Shown here in pieces: positions 16,486 to 25,381 of a DNA stretch of 43,842 nucleotides (position 1 is its first letter; the number at the start of each line of letters is the position of its first letter). The stretch is from Ilumatobacteraceae bacterium (GTDB taxonomy: Bacteria > Actinomycetota > Acidimicrobiia > Acidimicrobiales > Ilumatobacteraceae). A program made the translations under genes and the position numbers. The notes under the pieces are model-generated. The model did not search any database and had not been told where the DNA came from. It was given only the letters and a program-made list of their open reading frames with translations. The stretch is taken from the NCBI GenBank assembly GCA_017859785.1, contig JAFMMJ010000009.1, forward strand, positions 1-43,842, written 5' to 3'.

Positions 16486-17994
16486 GTGGCGACCGACACC
16501 GTCTGGGTTCTCGGCGACCAACTCGATGAGCGCCTCGCACATCTCGCGGACCGGGATCCGTCCGCCACCACCGTTCTCCTGGTCGTGTCGCGATCGAAAC
16601 TCGAGTCGCGGCGCTGGGGCCGGCAGCGCGCCCACTTCTACATCGCTTCCATGCGACGCTTCGCCGAGCGCCTCCGATCCCTCGGATTCACCGTCGACTG
16701 GCGAATAGCCGACTCGATGCGGGCCGGCATGGAGGACCACATCGCCGAGTACGGCCCGCGCGCCATCGTCGCGATGGAGCCCGCCAACCGAGCCGGGTTC
16801 CACCTGCTCGAGCGGCTCGGTGTTCGGTTGATCCCCTCCGACCAGTTCCTCTGCCACCGCGACGAGTTCCGAGGCTGGGCCGAGGAGCATCGTCGACGGG
16901 ATGGATCGCTGCTGATGGAGGACTTCTACCGGTGGCAGCGGCGGCGACTGGACATCCTGATCGAGGAGGATGGATCACCGGTCGGGGGTCGCTGGAACCT
17001 TGACGAGGAGAATCGACTCCCACCCCCCGCCGACGGAGGACAGTGGCCGGAGGCGCCCATCGATCTCCCCGACGACATCGACGACGAAGTCAACGAGCTC
17101 CTCGCGGGCTTCGACCTCACCGGAGGGCCGTGGAACGGGACGTGGGCCACCGATCGCAAGGGTGCCCTCAGGCGCCTCACCCACTTCGTCGAGGAGGCCC
17201 TCCCCGGTTTCGGCCCCTACGAGGACGCGGTGGTCAGCCACCACCGATATCTCAACCATTCGATGCTGAGCCCGTATCTGAACAACGGACTCCTTCACCC
17301 TCGTGAGGTGGTGGAGGCCGTACTGGCCGCTCATCGCGACGGCGGTGTCCCGCTCAATTCGGTCGAGGGTGTGATCCGCCAGATCATTGGATGGCGCGAG
17401 TACATCGCCGGCCTCTATTGGACGAACGACGAGGACTACATCGACGCGAACCACTTCGGGAACACGATGGAGGTCCCGCCGGCCCTCCTCGGAGCCGCGA
17501 CGAACATGAACTGCGTCTCCCATGTGGCTCGCTGGGTGGCCGAGGACGGATGGACCCATCACATCCCCCGCCTGATGGTCATCGCGAACCTCGCCACGCT
17601 CGCTGGGGTAAGGCCTCGGGCCATGGTCGACTGGATGTGGGAGACCTTCGTCGACGGAGCCGAGTGGGTGATGGTGCCCAACGTCGTCGGCATGGGCATG
17701 TACGCCGACGGTGGCGCCATGAGCACGAAGCCCTACGTCGCTGGAGGCAACTACCTCTCGAAGATGACCGACTTCTGTGGACCGTGCTCCTTCGATCGTC
17801 GACGACGAACCGGCGAGGACGCCTGCCCCTTCACCACCCTCTACTGGGACTTCCTCGACCGCCACCGCGACCTGCTCGCTGGCAACCACCGACTGGCCCG
17901 GGTCTACGCGAACCTCAATCGCCTCTCCGATATCGACGAGGTGCGAGAACGCGCGGTCGAGGTCCGCGGACGACTCGTCGCCGGGACCCTGTGA
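16486..17994 (+). CDS. phrB: Cryptochrome/photolyase family protein with iron-sulfur cluster (FeS-BCP, PhrB-like)
   Basis: A 502-residue protein of the deoxyribodipyrimidine-photolyase-related group. The N-terminal Rossmann-like domain starts VWVLGDQLDERLAHL. The helical FAD domain includes RQIIGWREYIAGLYW and NMNCVSHV. Four cysteines, Cys343, Cys431, Cys434 and Cys447, have the same spacing (88, 3 and 13) as the [4Fe-4S] ligands of Agrobacterium PhrB, a (6-4) photolyase. The start is GTG 16486. It diverges from topA across a 104-bp gap and is followed by rsgA after 22 bp. Repair of UV (6-4) photoproducts is the likely role; a photoreceptor role is possible. Confidence 0.9.
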   Translation: MATDTVWVLGDQLDERLAHLADRDPSATTVLLVVSRSKLESRRWGRQRAHFYIASMRRFAERLRSLGFTVDWRIADSMRAGMEDHIAEYGPRAIVAMEPANRAGFHLLERLGVRLIPSDQFLCHRDEFRGWAEEHRRRDGSLLMEDFYRWQRRRLDILIEEDGSPVGGRWNLDEENRLPPPADGGQWPEAPIDLPDDIDDEVNELLAGFDLTGGPWNGTWATDRKGALRRLTHFVEEALPGFGPYEDAVVSHHRYLNHSMLSPYLNNGLLHPREVVEAVLAAHRDGGVPLNSVEGVIRQIIGWREYIAGLYWTNDEDYIDANHFGNTMEVPPALLGAATNMNCVSHVARWVAEDGWTHHIPRLMVIANLATLAGVRPRAMVDWMWETFVDGAEWVMVPNVVGMGMYADGGAMSTKPYVAGGNYLSKMTDFCGPCSFDRRRRTGEDACPFTTLYWDFLDRHRDLLAGNHRLARVYANLNRLSDIDEVRERAVEVRGRLVAGTL

Positions 17995-18016
17995 GCGGCA
18001 GCGGTACCGTTCGGGT

Positions 18017-19078
18017 GTGAGCCCCGACCGCCTCCTCGGCTGGACCGATCGGTTCGCCGAGTCCTGGGAGCGACTCGGCGAACCCTCCGCGCACGGCACG
18101 CCGGGTCGCGTCGCGCGAATCGACCGGGGTTGGTCGACCGTGATGCGGAGCCATGACGACACCGACGGGCTCCGGGTGCGCAACATCGGAGCTGATGTCG
18201 CAGTCGGCGATTGGGTGGTGGTCGACGACGAGGGCGAGCGCATCGAGCACGTCCTCGATCGCACCTCCGCGTTCACCCGGCGCGCCTCCCATGAGGGCGA
18301 CCGTGCGGTGCCCGACGTGCTCGCCGCGAATATCGACGTCGTCTTCCTCGTACACGCCCTCACGGCACCCCCCAACCAGCGGCGACTCGAACGTGAACTC
18401 GTTTTGGCGTTCGACTCAGGTGCGGCACCCGCTGTGGTGCTGACGAAGGTCGATGTGGCCGAGGATCCATCCGCCGTGGTCGACGAACTGACCGCGGTGG
18501 CTCCTGATGTGCCGGTGCTCGTGGTCAGCGGGGTGACAGGGGAAGGGGTCGACGACATCGGTCGCCGCGCAGCCGACGGCTCCACCCTCGCACTGCTCGG
18601 CGCCTCCGGGGTCGGGAAGTCGACGATCGTGAACTTCTTGCTCGGACGCGATGAGATGGCCACCGGCGCGGTGCGAGACGGAGATCAACGCGGACGTCAC
18701 ACGACGGTCGCTACCCGCTTGTTACCGGTTCCGGGCGGAGGATGGTTGATCGATACACCGGGGTTCCGCGCCGTCAGTCTCTGGCTGTCGGGTCGAGGCA
18801 TCGAACGGGCCTTCTCCGACGTGTTCTCGCTCATGGACGACTGCCGCTTCCGTGACTGCAAGCACGATCGCGAGCCAGGCTGCGCCGTGAGAGCGGCGAT
18901 CGATGATGGCTCGCTCGATCCGTCGCGGTTCGCGAGTCTGGAGCGTCTCGTGGCAGAGGAGGCGGCGGTCGAGGCCGAGCAGGAACGACGTCTCCGTATC
19001 GCCGATCGACGTCGTCACGGCCGGCCCGGGCCGGGGGATGACGGCGACGATGAGCTCGACGCCACCGGTGCGGATTGA
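18017..19078 (+). CDS. rsgA: Ribosome small subunit-dependent GTPase A (RsgA/YjeQ)
   Basis: A 353-residue circularly permuted GTPase that acts late in 30S assembly. The order is an OB-fold (VARIDRGWSTVM ... VGDWVVV), G4 (LTKVD), G5, then G1 (LGASGVGKST), G2 (RGRHTT) and G3 (DTPGF), and a C-terminal zinc site DCRFRDCKHDREPGC. The start is GTG 18017, which is where the family homology begins; the frame extends upstream into the photolyase gene. The C-terminus ends in an acidic, low-complexity stretch. Confidence 0.94.
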   Translation: MSPDRLLGWTDRFAESWERLGEPSAHGTPGRVARIDRGWSTVMRSHDDTDGLRVRNIGADVAVGDWVVVDDEGERIEHVLDRTSAFTRRASHEGDRAVPDVLAANIDVVFLVHALTAPPNQRRLERELVLAFDSGAAPAVVLTKVDVAEDPSAVVDELTAVAPDVPVLVVSGVTGEGVDDIGRRAADGSTLALLGASGVGKSTIVNFLLGRDEMATGAVRDGDQRGRHTTVATRLLPVPGGGWLIDTPGFRAVSLWLSGRGIERAFSDVFSLMDDCRFRDCKHDREPGCAVRAAIDDGSLDPSRFASLERLVAEEAAVEAEQERRLRIADRRRHGRPGPGDDGDDELDATGAD

Positions 19079-19134
19079 CCGCTCGTTCCTCCACCGACTG
19101 ACCTCTGGTTCGACCCCGGCGGTACTGTCGTCCC

Positions 19135-20463
19135 ATGGCAGGCATGGAGACCACCCCCGACATGTTCGACCTCCGGATGTCGGAGGGCGCCCGACCCCTC
19201 TACGACCGGGTGTTGGAGTTCATCGCGACGGAGATCGAGCCGAAGACCGAGGAGTTCTTCCGGCTCGGACGTGACCGCGATGAGCGTTGGTCCTATGGGC
19301 CGGGCCAACTCGAACTGCTCGACGGCATCAAGGAACGCGCCAAGCAGGCCGGCCTGTGGAACTTCTTCCTGCCCGATGCCGAGACCGGTGAGGGGCTCAG
19401 CAACCTCGACTACGCGTACATCGCAATGGAGCTCGGTCGGAACCCGATCGCGAGCGAGTGCCTCAACTGCTCGGCTCCCGACACCGGCAACATGGAGGTT
19501 CTCGAACGGGTCGGAACGCCTGAGCAGAAGGAGCGCTGGCTCGCGCCGTTGCTCGCCGGCGAGATCCGCTCGGCCTACGCCATGACCGAGCCGGACACCC
19601 CGTCGTCGGACGCGAAGAACATCTCGTGTCGGGCGGTCAAGGACGGCGACGAGTGGGTCATCACCGGGGAGAAGTACTGGACCTCAGGCGCGGGTGACCC
19701 GCGCTGCAAGATCCTGATCGTCATGGTGCAGACGGATCCCGACGGTCCCCCGCACCGACGACAGTCGCAGATCCTCGTGCCGATGGACACGCCGGGTCTG
19801 CGGGTGATGGGCCCGATGCACGTTTTCGGTGAAGACGACGCACCGCATGGCCACATGCACCTCCGGTTCGAGGATGTGCGGGTGCCGGCCACGAACATGC
19901 TCCTTGGCGAGGGTCGCGGCTTCGAGATCTCGCAGCTGCGGCTCGGGCCGGGCCGGATACATCACTGCATGCGGTCGATTGGTGCCGGCGAGCGGGCGCT
20001 CGAGTTGATGGTGAAGCGCGGTCTGTCGAGGGAGGCCTTCGGTAAGCCGATCGCTCAGCTCGGCGGCAATGTCGAGACCATCGCTCGCGCTCGTGTCGAA
20101 CTCGAGTCGATGCGCCGGATGGTGCTCACGGCCGCGAAGGCAATGGACGAACTCGGCAATGCCGAGGCGCGCGTCTGGGTGAGTGCCGTCAAAGCCCTCG
20201 TGCCGGAGCGCGTCGTCGCCATCATCGACCAAGCCATCCAGGTGCACGGAGCGACGGGTGTCTCGCAATGGACTCCGCTCGCCAAGATGTACACCGCCCA
20301 GCGGACCCTCCGACTGGCCGACGGGCCCGACGAGGTGCATTGGTTCGTGGTCGGTCGGGCTGAGTTGGCTCGATGGGAGTCCGGAGCCGCCGATTACGAC
20401 CCGAAGCGCGAGTTCTACGCCGCGAAGGACGCGCGGGTCGACGCGGTCTTCTCCGGACCCTGA
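19135..20463 (+). CDS. Acyl-CoA dehydrogenase family protein (ACAD10/11-like)
   Basis: A 442-residue flavoenzyme. It contains AYAMTEPDTPSSDAKNIS and GEKYWTSGAGDPRCK (FAD and substrate binding), GRIHHCMRSIGAGERALELM, REAFGKPIAQLG and HGATGVSQWTPLAKMY. RSIGAGERA and the long N-terminus (FIATEIEPKTEEF) match the ACAD10/11-type group. It oxidises an acyl-CoA at the alpha-beta bond; chain length is not readable. ATG 19135 and ATG 19144 are both possible starts. It is followed after 9 bp by a convergent DUF952 gene. Confidence 0.92.
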   Translation: MAGMETTPDMFDLRMSEGARPLYDRVLEFIATEIEPKTEEFFRLGRDRDERWSYGPGQLELLDGIKERAKQAGLWNFFLPDAETGEGLSNLDYAYIAMELGRNPIASECLNCSAPDTGNMEVLERVGTPEQKERWLAPLLAGEIRSAYAMTEPDTPSSDAKNISCRAVKDGDEWVITGEKYWTSGAGDPRCKILIVMVQTDPDGPPHRRQSQILVPMDTPGLRVMGPMHVFGEDDAPHGHMHLRFEDVRVPATNMLLGEGRGFEISQLRLGPGRIHHCMRSIGAGERALELMVKRGLSREAFGKPIAQLGGNVETIARARVELESMRRMVLTAAKAMDELGNAEARVWVSAVKALVPERVVAIIDQAIQVHGATGVSQWTPLAKMYTAQRTLRLADGPDEVHWFVVGRAELARWESGAADYDPKREFYAAKDARVDAVFSGP

Positions 20464-20472
20464 CCGGTTGGT

Positions 20473-20838
20473 CTAACGCCCGAGGCTCCACCCGTCAGGG
20501 CCGCGTCGCCAGCGATGGATCGCGCTGACGGCCGTGGTGGGCAGTTCCCCGTAAAGGTGGGGGAACAACTCGCCTCCGCCCTCGGCGGCTGGTTCGTCGA
20601 CGAGTTCGGCTTTGAGCCGAGTCCGGTCGATTTCGAGCACCACTAACTCATCGAGATCGTCGTAGAAGCGGCGCGCGACTCCTTCGATCTGCCCGACCCT
20701 CGCGCAGTGGACGAACCCAACCTCGGCGAAGGTGAGCCCTCGGGTGCTCCACGGATACGAACCGGTGGTCGCGGCATGGGCCCAGTCGTCGGGCAGGGCG
20801 ATGTGGACGATCTGGTCGGCGTTGAGACCGCGGTCCAT
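20473..20838 (-). CDS. DUF952 family protein
   Basis: A 121-residue protein matching the DUF952 pattern: an N-terminal IVHIALPDDWAHA, then GFVHCARVGQIEGVARRFY, LVVLEIDRTRLKAEL and ELFPHLYGELPTTAVSAIHR. The family is widespread and of unknown function, with a fold related to ADP-ribosyltransferases by structural reports. The length is typical. It stands 21 bp upstream of the last base of the TadE-like gene on the opposite side; cotranscription with the tad genes is possible because all are on the minus strand, with this gene last. Confidence 0.85.
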   Translation of the reverse strand: MDRGLNADQIVHIALPDDWAHAATTGSYPWSTRGLTFAEVGFVHCARVGQIEGVARRFYDDLDELVVLEIDRTRLKAELVDEPAAEGGGELFPHLYGELPTTAVSAIHRWRRGPDGWSLGR

Positions 20839-20859
20839 GGCGCCGAGGGTAGCCAGCGG

Positions 20860-21243
20860 CTAGGGGCCGCTGATCGGCTCGATGGCCGCGGTCGCGTCGG
20901 CGGTGATCGATCTGGGGCCGAGGAGAGCGAGGGGCGACCAGGCCGACCGTCGTGTCCGTTCGACCGTGACCGTCACGAGAAGCCCGTCGCGGGTGATCTC
21001 GTGCGAGAAGGTGTCGGACGAGCCGGCTCCGGCGCGGCTGAGGAGCTCAGCGACCGCGCTCTCGGGGCGATCCGTTGAGGCAGCCACGCGGGCAGCGGCT
21101 CCGGCGGTGTGTTCGAGCGAGACCCGGGCGATCGAAAAGGCCGCCACATCGATGACCGTGGCGACCACCACGGCGACGAGCGGGAGGACCATGGCCAACT
21201 CGACGGCCGCTTGGCCCCGCTCACCCACCGGTGAGCGCCTCAC
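20860..21243 (-). CDS. TadE-like pilus assembly protein
   Basis: A 127-residue protein with the TadE motif GERGQAAVELAMVLPLVAVV: a short basic leader, a Glu at the +5-like position and one membrane helix. The rest is an exported domain. TadE pseudopilins are processed by the prepilin peptidase and are needed for Flp pilus assembly. The start is GTG 21243, overlapping the stop of the upstream pilin gene as GTGA. It is the last recognisable tad gene here; no TadG is seen. Confidence 0.82.
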   Translation of the reverse strand: MRRSPVGERGQAAVELAMVLPLVAVVVATVIDVAAFSIARVSLEHTAGAAARVAASTDRPESAVAELLSRAGAGSSDTFSHEITRDGLLVTVTVERTRRSAWSPLALLGPRSITADATAAIEPISGP

Positions 21244-21455
21244 ACCTGCTCGAGCACCGTTCGGAGGATTCGATCGAAGAGTCGCGACACCGTCTCAGCG
21301 CCTGATCCGGTGGTAGCCCATCCGACGACCATCAACCCCACGAACGCAGCAGCGAGGATGACGAGGGCGTATTCGGTGGTGGCTTGTCCGAGTTCCGACG
21401 GTGTCCTTCGCCGGTCGGGTTGCCGCTCGTTGGCGGGTCGCGCTGGTGGTGTCAT
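21240..21455 (-). CDS. Flp-like pilin, DUF4244 type
   Basis: A 71-residue protein. After a basic N-terminus come LGQATTEYALVILAAAFVGL and MVVGWATTG, which is the Flp/DUF4244 pilin segment with the conserved Glu-Tyr after the cleavage site. The C-terminus is VSRLFDRILRTVLEQV. ATG 21455 is preceded by a purine-rich stretch (aggagaagagagaaccgaag) that serves as a ribosome-binding site, so high expression is plausible. It is the likely pilus subunit of this Tad system. Confidence 0.85.
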   Translation of the reverse strand: MTPPARPANERQPDRRRTPSELGQATTEYALVILAAAFVGLMVVGWATTGSGAETVSRLFDRILRTVLEQV

Positions 21456-21510
21456 CTTCGGTTCTCTCTTCTCCTGGTGTGATGGCTCGGCCCGTTCGGG
21501 CGATGAGGTC

Positions 21511-22650
21511 TCAGAGATCGGCGCGGACCGCTGTGAGCGCGGCGACCGCGACCGGGGCGATAGCGATGAGCACGACGGCGGGCAGGGTGCACAGCACGAG
21601 CGGCGGCGTGAGCCGCACGGGGAGTTCGCCGATCGCCGTGTGGTGGAGCCGACGTGTCTCCGAGCGGAGGTCGCTGGCGAGGTGCTCGAGCGCCGGTGCG
21701 AGCGGCGAGCCATCGCGGGAACCGTCGACGAGGATCGTGGCGAGCCGTCGCGCGCTCCGGTCGGAGCCGAGTTCGACGAGGGCGGTGTCGAGTCGCATGC
21801 CGCGATCGACGGCCTCGGACACTCGTGTGAGCGATGGACGCAGTTGCGGTGGACCCACCTCAGCGAGCAACTTGATTGTCTCGATCGCTCCCGACCCCGA
21901 TCGGACGCCGATCGCGAGTAGCTCGACGAGGAGCGCGAGATCCTCTTCCCGTTGGACATCGCTCTGAGCGCCGTTTCGAACTCGGGGCCTCGTTCCTCGT
22001 TCGGCGAGGGAGCGCATCCAACGCCAGCCGATGATGTTGAGGGCCACCCCGAGTCCGATCACCATGACCATCGGAGGTTGGGTGACGCCGGCTCGCACCC
22101 CTGGTGACAGCAGGAGGGCGCCGATCAGGACTACCGGCGGGAGGGCTGTCATGACGCGCGCGGAGAGCACCGCCTGAGCGGCCGACGACCTTCGCCGTCG
22201 TCGGACGTCCTCGCGCGACCGCACCACGGTCGCTGCCCGGCGCAATCCGTCGACGAGCGCGGCGGTGTCGCCGCGGGTGGAGAGCAGCGACACCGAGACC
22301 ACATCAAGATCGCCGCGAATTGGAGCGAGTCGGACGGAGCGGTCGAGGGTCGCGCCGGTCGCAAGGCCGTGTTCGATCGCACTCCACCAGTCGTTGAGGG
22401 GCGAGCGTCGCCTTGGGTCGGCGTCCGGTCTCGAGGCGCGCAGCGCGACGATCGGACTCAACCCGGTCGCGATTCGACGGGCAAGGTCGTCGGCGTAGTC
22501 GGCGACTTCCGTCGCTGCGGTGCCGAGTGCCGGTGTATCGCACGACCTCGCATCCGCGACGAGACGACGCGAGGTGGGAGGGGCGAAGGCGAGCCGCGCG
22601 ATGAGGACGCCGATGAGTGTGGGTTCGGCAAGGAGCGAGATTGATCTCAT
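21511..22650 (-). CDS. Type II secretion F-domain protein, apparent TadB-TadC fusion
   Basis: A 379-residue membrane protein. Two type II secretion F-domain halves can be seen. The first (about residues 45-180) contains GLATGATLDRSVRLAP and GDTAALVDGLRRAA. The second (about 225-360) contains LLAIGVRSGSGAIETIKLLA, DRGMRLDTAL and DGSPLAPALEHLASDLR. Helices separate and follow them. Mycobacteria and Streptomyces encode TadB and TadC separately; here they form one chain. It is the inner-membrane platform of the pilus. ATG 22650 overlaps the cpaF stop (TGATG). A 55-bp gap to the pilin gene follows. Confidence 0.82.
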   Translation of the reverse strand: MRSISLLAEPTLIGVLIARLAFAPPTSRRLVADARSCDTPALGTAATEVADYADDLARRIATGLSPIVALRASRPDADPRRRSPLNDWWSAIEHGLATGATLDRSVRLAPIRGDLDVVSVSLLSTRGDTAALVDGLRRAATVVRSREDVRRRRRSSAAQAVLSARVMTALPPVVLIGALLLSPGVRAGVTQPPMVMVIGLGVALNIIGWRWMRSLAERGTRPRVRNGAQSDVQREEDLALLVELLAIGVRSGSGAIETIKLLAEVGPPQLRPSLTRVSEAVDRGMRLDTALVELGSDRSARRLATILVDGSRDGSPLAPALEHLASDLRSETRRLHHTAIGELPVRLTPPLVLCTLPAVVLIAIAPVAVAALTAVRADL

Positions 22651-23711
22651 CACTCGCTGACGGCCTCGAGCAGCGACCGCGGTCCGGTCGAGGTCAGCTC
22701 GACGATCTCGCTGACCAGCCGCTGTCCGGTGGGTAGGCGTCGAAGGTGCACGAGCAGGTCGATGGTTGATCGAAGGTGATCTCTCGCCGCCTCGGCTGAC
22801 CATGAGGGCATGGTGCGCGCGAGCAGGTTCTCAAGGCGAGTGAGGGCGTCCGTCGCGCTGTTCGCGTGGCAAGTGGCGAGAGCGCCGTCGTGCCCGGTGT
22901 TGATCGCTTGGATGAGCGCCACCACCTCGGAGCCCCGGATCTCGCCGACCACAAGCCGATCGGGTCGGAGTCGAAGCGCGGCGCGCACGAGGTCCTCGGC
23001 ATCGATCGCGCTGAGCCCCTCCGCCCTCGGCCGCGTCTCGAGGCGCACCGACTGCGGGTGCCGTGGGTTCAGCTCGGCGGTGTCCTCGATGATCACCACT
23101 CGCTGTTCGTCCGACACCACATCAAGCAGGGCGCCGAGGAGGCTCGTCTTGCCCGAGGAGGCGCCACCGGAAACGAGGATCGTGCTGCGCCGGTCGACCG
23201 CCGAGGTGAGTTGCTCGACGACCTCGCAAGGGCCGAAATCGTCGAGGCGTAAACGGCGTCGGGCCGGGGCCCTGACGGCTACTGCGGTGCCATCGACCGC
23301 CACGGGTGGGAGGACGGCGCAGAGCCTCGACCCATCGGCTAATCGCGCGTCGACCACCGGGTGAGAGCGGTCGAGTCGACGGCCGCTTCCGGCGAGCATC
23401 CGCTCGAGGACGACTTCGAGCTCTCCGTCGGAGATCTCCGCCCGGCGCTCCAACCGCCCGGCTCGTTCCGTCCAGACCTCTCGGCCTCGATGAACGAGCA
23501 CTTCGTCGACATCGCGTTCAGCGAGGAGCTCCCCGATGAGACCGTGACCCGTCATCCGCGCGAGAGCGCTACTCCTCAGTCGTTCTCGTTGGTGATCGTC
23601 GGCGAGGGCGAATCGGCTCCGAACGACCTGCTCGACAGACGCGGCTGGGTCGCCGTCGAGGCGGGTGGCAGCGGCGACGACCTCGGCGACCCGCTCCTCC
23701 CAAGGCGTCAC
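22650..23711 (-). CDS. tadA: Tad pilus secretion ATPase CpaF/TadA
   Basis: A 353-residue secretion ATPase. It has LVSGGASSGKTSLLGALL (Walker A), VVIIEDTAELNPRHPQSVRLE (Asp box), LRLRPDRLVVGEIRGSEVVA (Walker B) and GHDGALATCHANSA (His box). It powers pilin assembly from the cytoplasm. The start GTG 23711 (MTPWEERVAEVV) overlaps the stop of the CpaE-like gene as GTGA. The N-terminal domain is short compared with many CpaF proteins. Confidence 0.92.
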   Translation of the reverse strand: MTPWEERVAEVVAAATRLDGDPAASVEQVVRSRFALADDHQRERLRSSALARMTGHGLIGELLAERDVDEVLVHRGREVWTERAGRLERRAEISDGELEVVLERMLAGSGRRLDRSHPVVDARLADGSRLCAVLPPVAVDGTAVAVRAPARRRLRLDDFGPCEVVEQLTSAVDRRSTILVSGGASSGKTSLLGALLDVVSDEQRVVIIEDTAELNPRHPQSVRLETRPRAEGLSAIDAEDLVRAALRLRPDRLVVGEIRGSEVVALIQAINTGHDGALATCHANSATDALTRLENLLARTMPSWSAEAARDHLRSTIDLLVHLRRLPTGQRLVSEIVELTSTGPRSLLEAVSE

Positions 23712-24334
23712 GTCGGCAGCGCCGAGGCGAGCGCGCCAAGTGATGCCGGCAGCCTTGAGAGGAGGAGGCCGGCGTCCACTGCCCGCGCGACCGTCGGGTC
23801 GACGATGACGGTGGTGAGGACGGGCGCTCCGAGGCACCGGGCGACATCATCTGCTGAGAGGGCGCGTCCAGGTTCGGAGATCACGATGATCCCGTCGGGA
23901 GTCGTCGCTGTGCGCACCGATCGGCGGAGCGCGAGGTAGCAGGGCCTCACCACCATGACCGAACGCGCTGAGATGTCGGTCCAGGCGTCGGGTCGTCCCG
24001 TCCCAAGGTCGACGATCACCTCACCCGGACGCTTCGAGGCCCAGTCGGCGAGCCGGGCCCAGGATCGATCACCGAAGGGACCGGCGGCGGAACCCGAGCG
24101 GATGATCGAGAGTCGCTCGTCGATCTCCTCGACGAGATCGTCGAGACGTGAATCCGGAGAGTCACTCGCGAGCCAGTCGCGGATTCCTGGTGCGTCGGAT
24201 TCGGCGAGGCCGAGGACGGCGGGCACGTCTCCAGCCGTGTCGATGATGAGCGCGGGGTCGTGTAAGCGAGCGAGCGCGCAGGCGGTGACGGTGGTGCCGC
24301 TTCCACCTTTTGGTGTCCAGAGTCCGGTGAGCAT
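23708..24334 (-). CDS. CpaE/Ssd-like ParA-family protein of the Tad locus
   Basis: A 208-residue protein starting MLTGLWTPKGGSGTTVTACA. The deviant Walker A (KGGSGTT) and the later VIVDLGTGRPDAW are of the ParA/MinD type. It lacks the N-terminal receiver-like domain of full CpaE. Its position at the head of the tad cluster matches Ssd of mycobacteria. GGGAGG lies 4 bases before ATG 24334, the strongest ribosome-binding site in the cluster. It probably localises the pilus machine or signals its state. Confidence 0.82.
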   Translation of the reverse strand: MLTGLWTPKGGSGTTVTACALARLHDPALIIDTAGDVPAVLGLAESDAPGIRDWLASDSPDSRLDDLVEEIDERLSIIRSGSAAGPFGDRSWARLADWASKRPGEVIVDLGTGRPDAWTDISARSVMVVRPCYLALRRSVRTATTPDGIIVISEPGRALSADDVARCLGAPVLTTVIVDPTVARAVDAGLLLSRLPASLGALASALPT

Positions 24335-24389
24335 GTTCCTCCCAGGTAGGTGGTGGGAGGTCGGGATTCGAGGGTGGGCGGGAGATCCC

Positions 24390-25340
24390 TCAGCGCGCCG
24401 TCGTGCCGGGAGTCGTCTGCGCGAGGAGTTCGAGGAACGTGTCCTCGGCCCGACGGGCCGACCGGTGGGTCGATCCTGAGGAGTGCGGGGTGATGAGCAC
24501 CCGCTCCATCGTCCAGAGGGGCGACTCGTCGGGAAGCGGTTCGGTCGCGAAGACATCGAGCGCCGCTCCGGCGAGGTGTTCGGAATCGAGGGCGTCGATC
24601 AGCGCGTCCTCGTCGACGCATTCGCCGCGCCCCACGTTCACGAAGTACGACCCGTTCGGCATCGAGGCGAACTCGTCGTGGCCAAGCATCTCGCGGGTGT
24701 CATCGGTGAGCGGGGCGCACATGACGAGGGCATCGGATCGCGCGAGCAGTTCACCGAGTCGCTCGGGAGTCCAGGTGGGGCAGGGTTCTGTTCCCGTGGG
24801 ATGTCGGCGGAGACCGACGACGTCCATTCCGATAGCTGATGCGAGGCGGGCGATCTCCGACCCGATCGAGCCGAGACCGATGATCCCGAGGCGGAGATCG
24901 GCCGGATCGTCGGTGACGCGGTGCTGCCAGCGTCGGCGATCCTTGTCGCGTCCGATCTCGTCGAGTCTCCGGATGAGCGTGATCAGGTGGTGGATCACCG
25001 AGTGCGCGATCGCTGGCGCCGCTGCTCCTGGCGAGTTGGTAACGCGCACCCCGCGATTGGAGAGACGCGCGAACACCGGGTCGTCGAGCCCCGCTGAGAA
25101 GGTGTGTAACCAGTGGAGATGGGGGGCGTGGACCACGGGGCTCATCAGAGCGGACGTGCGTTCGGGCCACGCGTCCGCTGAGAAGAATCCGATCGTCAGA
25201 CGTTCGATATCGGCGTCGCTGACCGGCGACTCCCCGAGCACGACGAACTCGGCGCCTGGGGTGATCGCCCTCAGTTCCGCGGACCGCGCTTCCCACACGG
25301 TGTCGGTGAGCAGGATGACCTCACCTTTGCCTCGACCCAC
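24390..25340 (-). CDS. D-2-hydroxyacid dehydrogenase
   Basis: A 316-residue NAD-dependent enzyme. It has LGIIGLGSIGSEIARLASAI (NAD-binding), then the catalytic trio: Arg in FVNVGRGECVDE, Glu in ALDVFATEPLPDESPLW and His in LITPHSSGSTH. It reduces a 2-keto acid or oxidises a D-2-hydroxyacid; glyoxylate and hydroxypyruvate are typical but not provable here. The start is GTG 25340. It diverges from the selenocysteine tRNA across 41 bp, and its stop is 55 bp beyond the tad cluster head. Confidence 0.9.
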   Translation of the reverse strand: MGRGKGEVILLTDTVWEARSAELRAITPGAEFVVLGESPVSDADIERLTIGFFSADAWPERTSALMSPVVHAPHLHWLHTFSAGLDDPVFARLSNRGVRVTNSPGAAAPAIAHSVIHHLITLIRRLDEIGRDKDRRRWQHRVTDDPADLRLGIIGLGSIGSEIARLASAIGMDVVGLRRHPTGTEPCPTWTPERLGELLARSDALVMCAPLTDDTREMLGHDEFASMPNGSYFVNVGRGECVDEDALIDALDSEHLAGAALDVFATEPLPDESPLWTMERVLITPHSSGSTHRSARRAEDTFLELLAQTTPGTTAR

Positions 25341-25381
25341 GCTGGGGATGCTAGGTCGGCGGGATCGGTACGCTCATCGGT

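Noticed and set aside
16975-18663. 562-codon minus-strand frame
   Set aside because: It is antisense to the photolyase and rsgA, both of which have full family motifs. Long antisense frames are expected in high-GC DNA.
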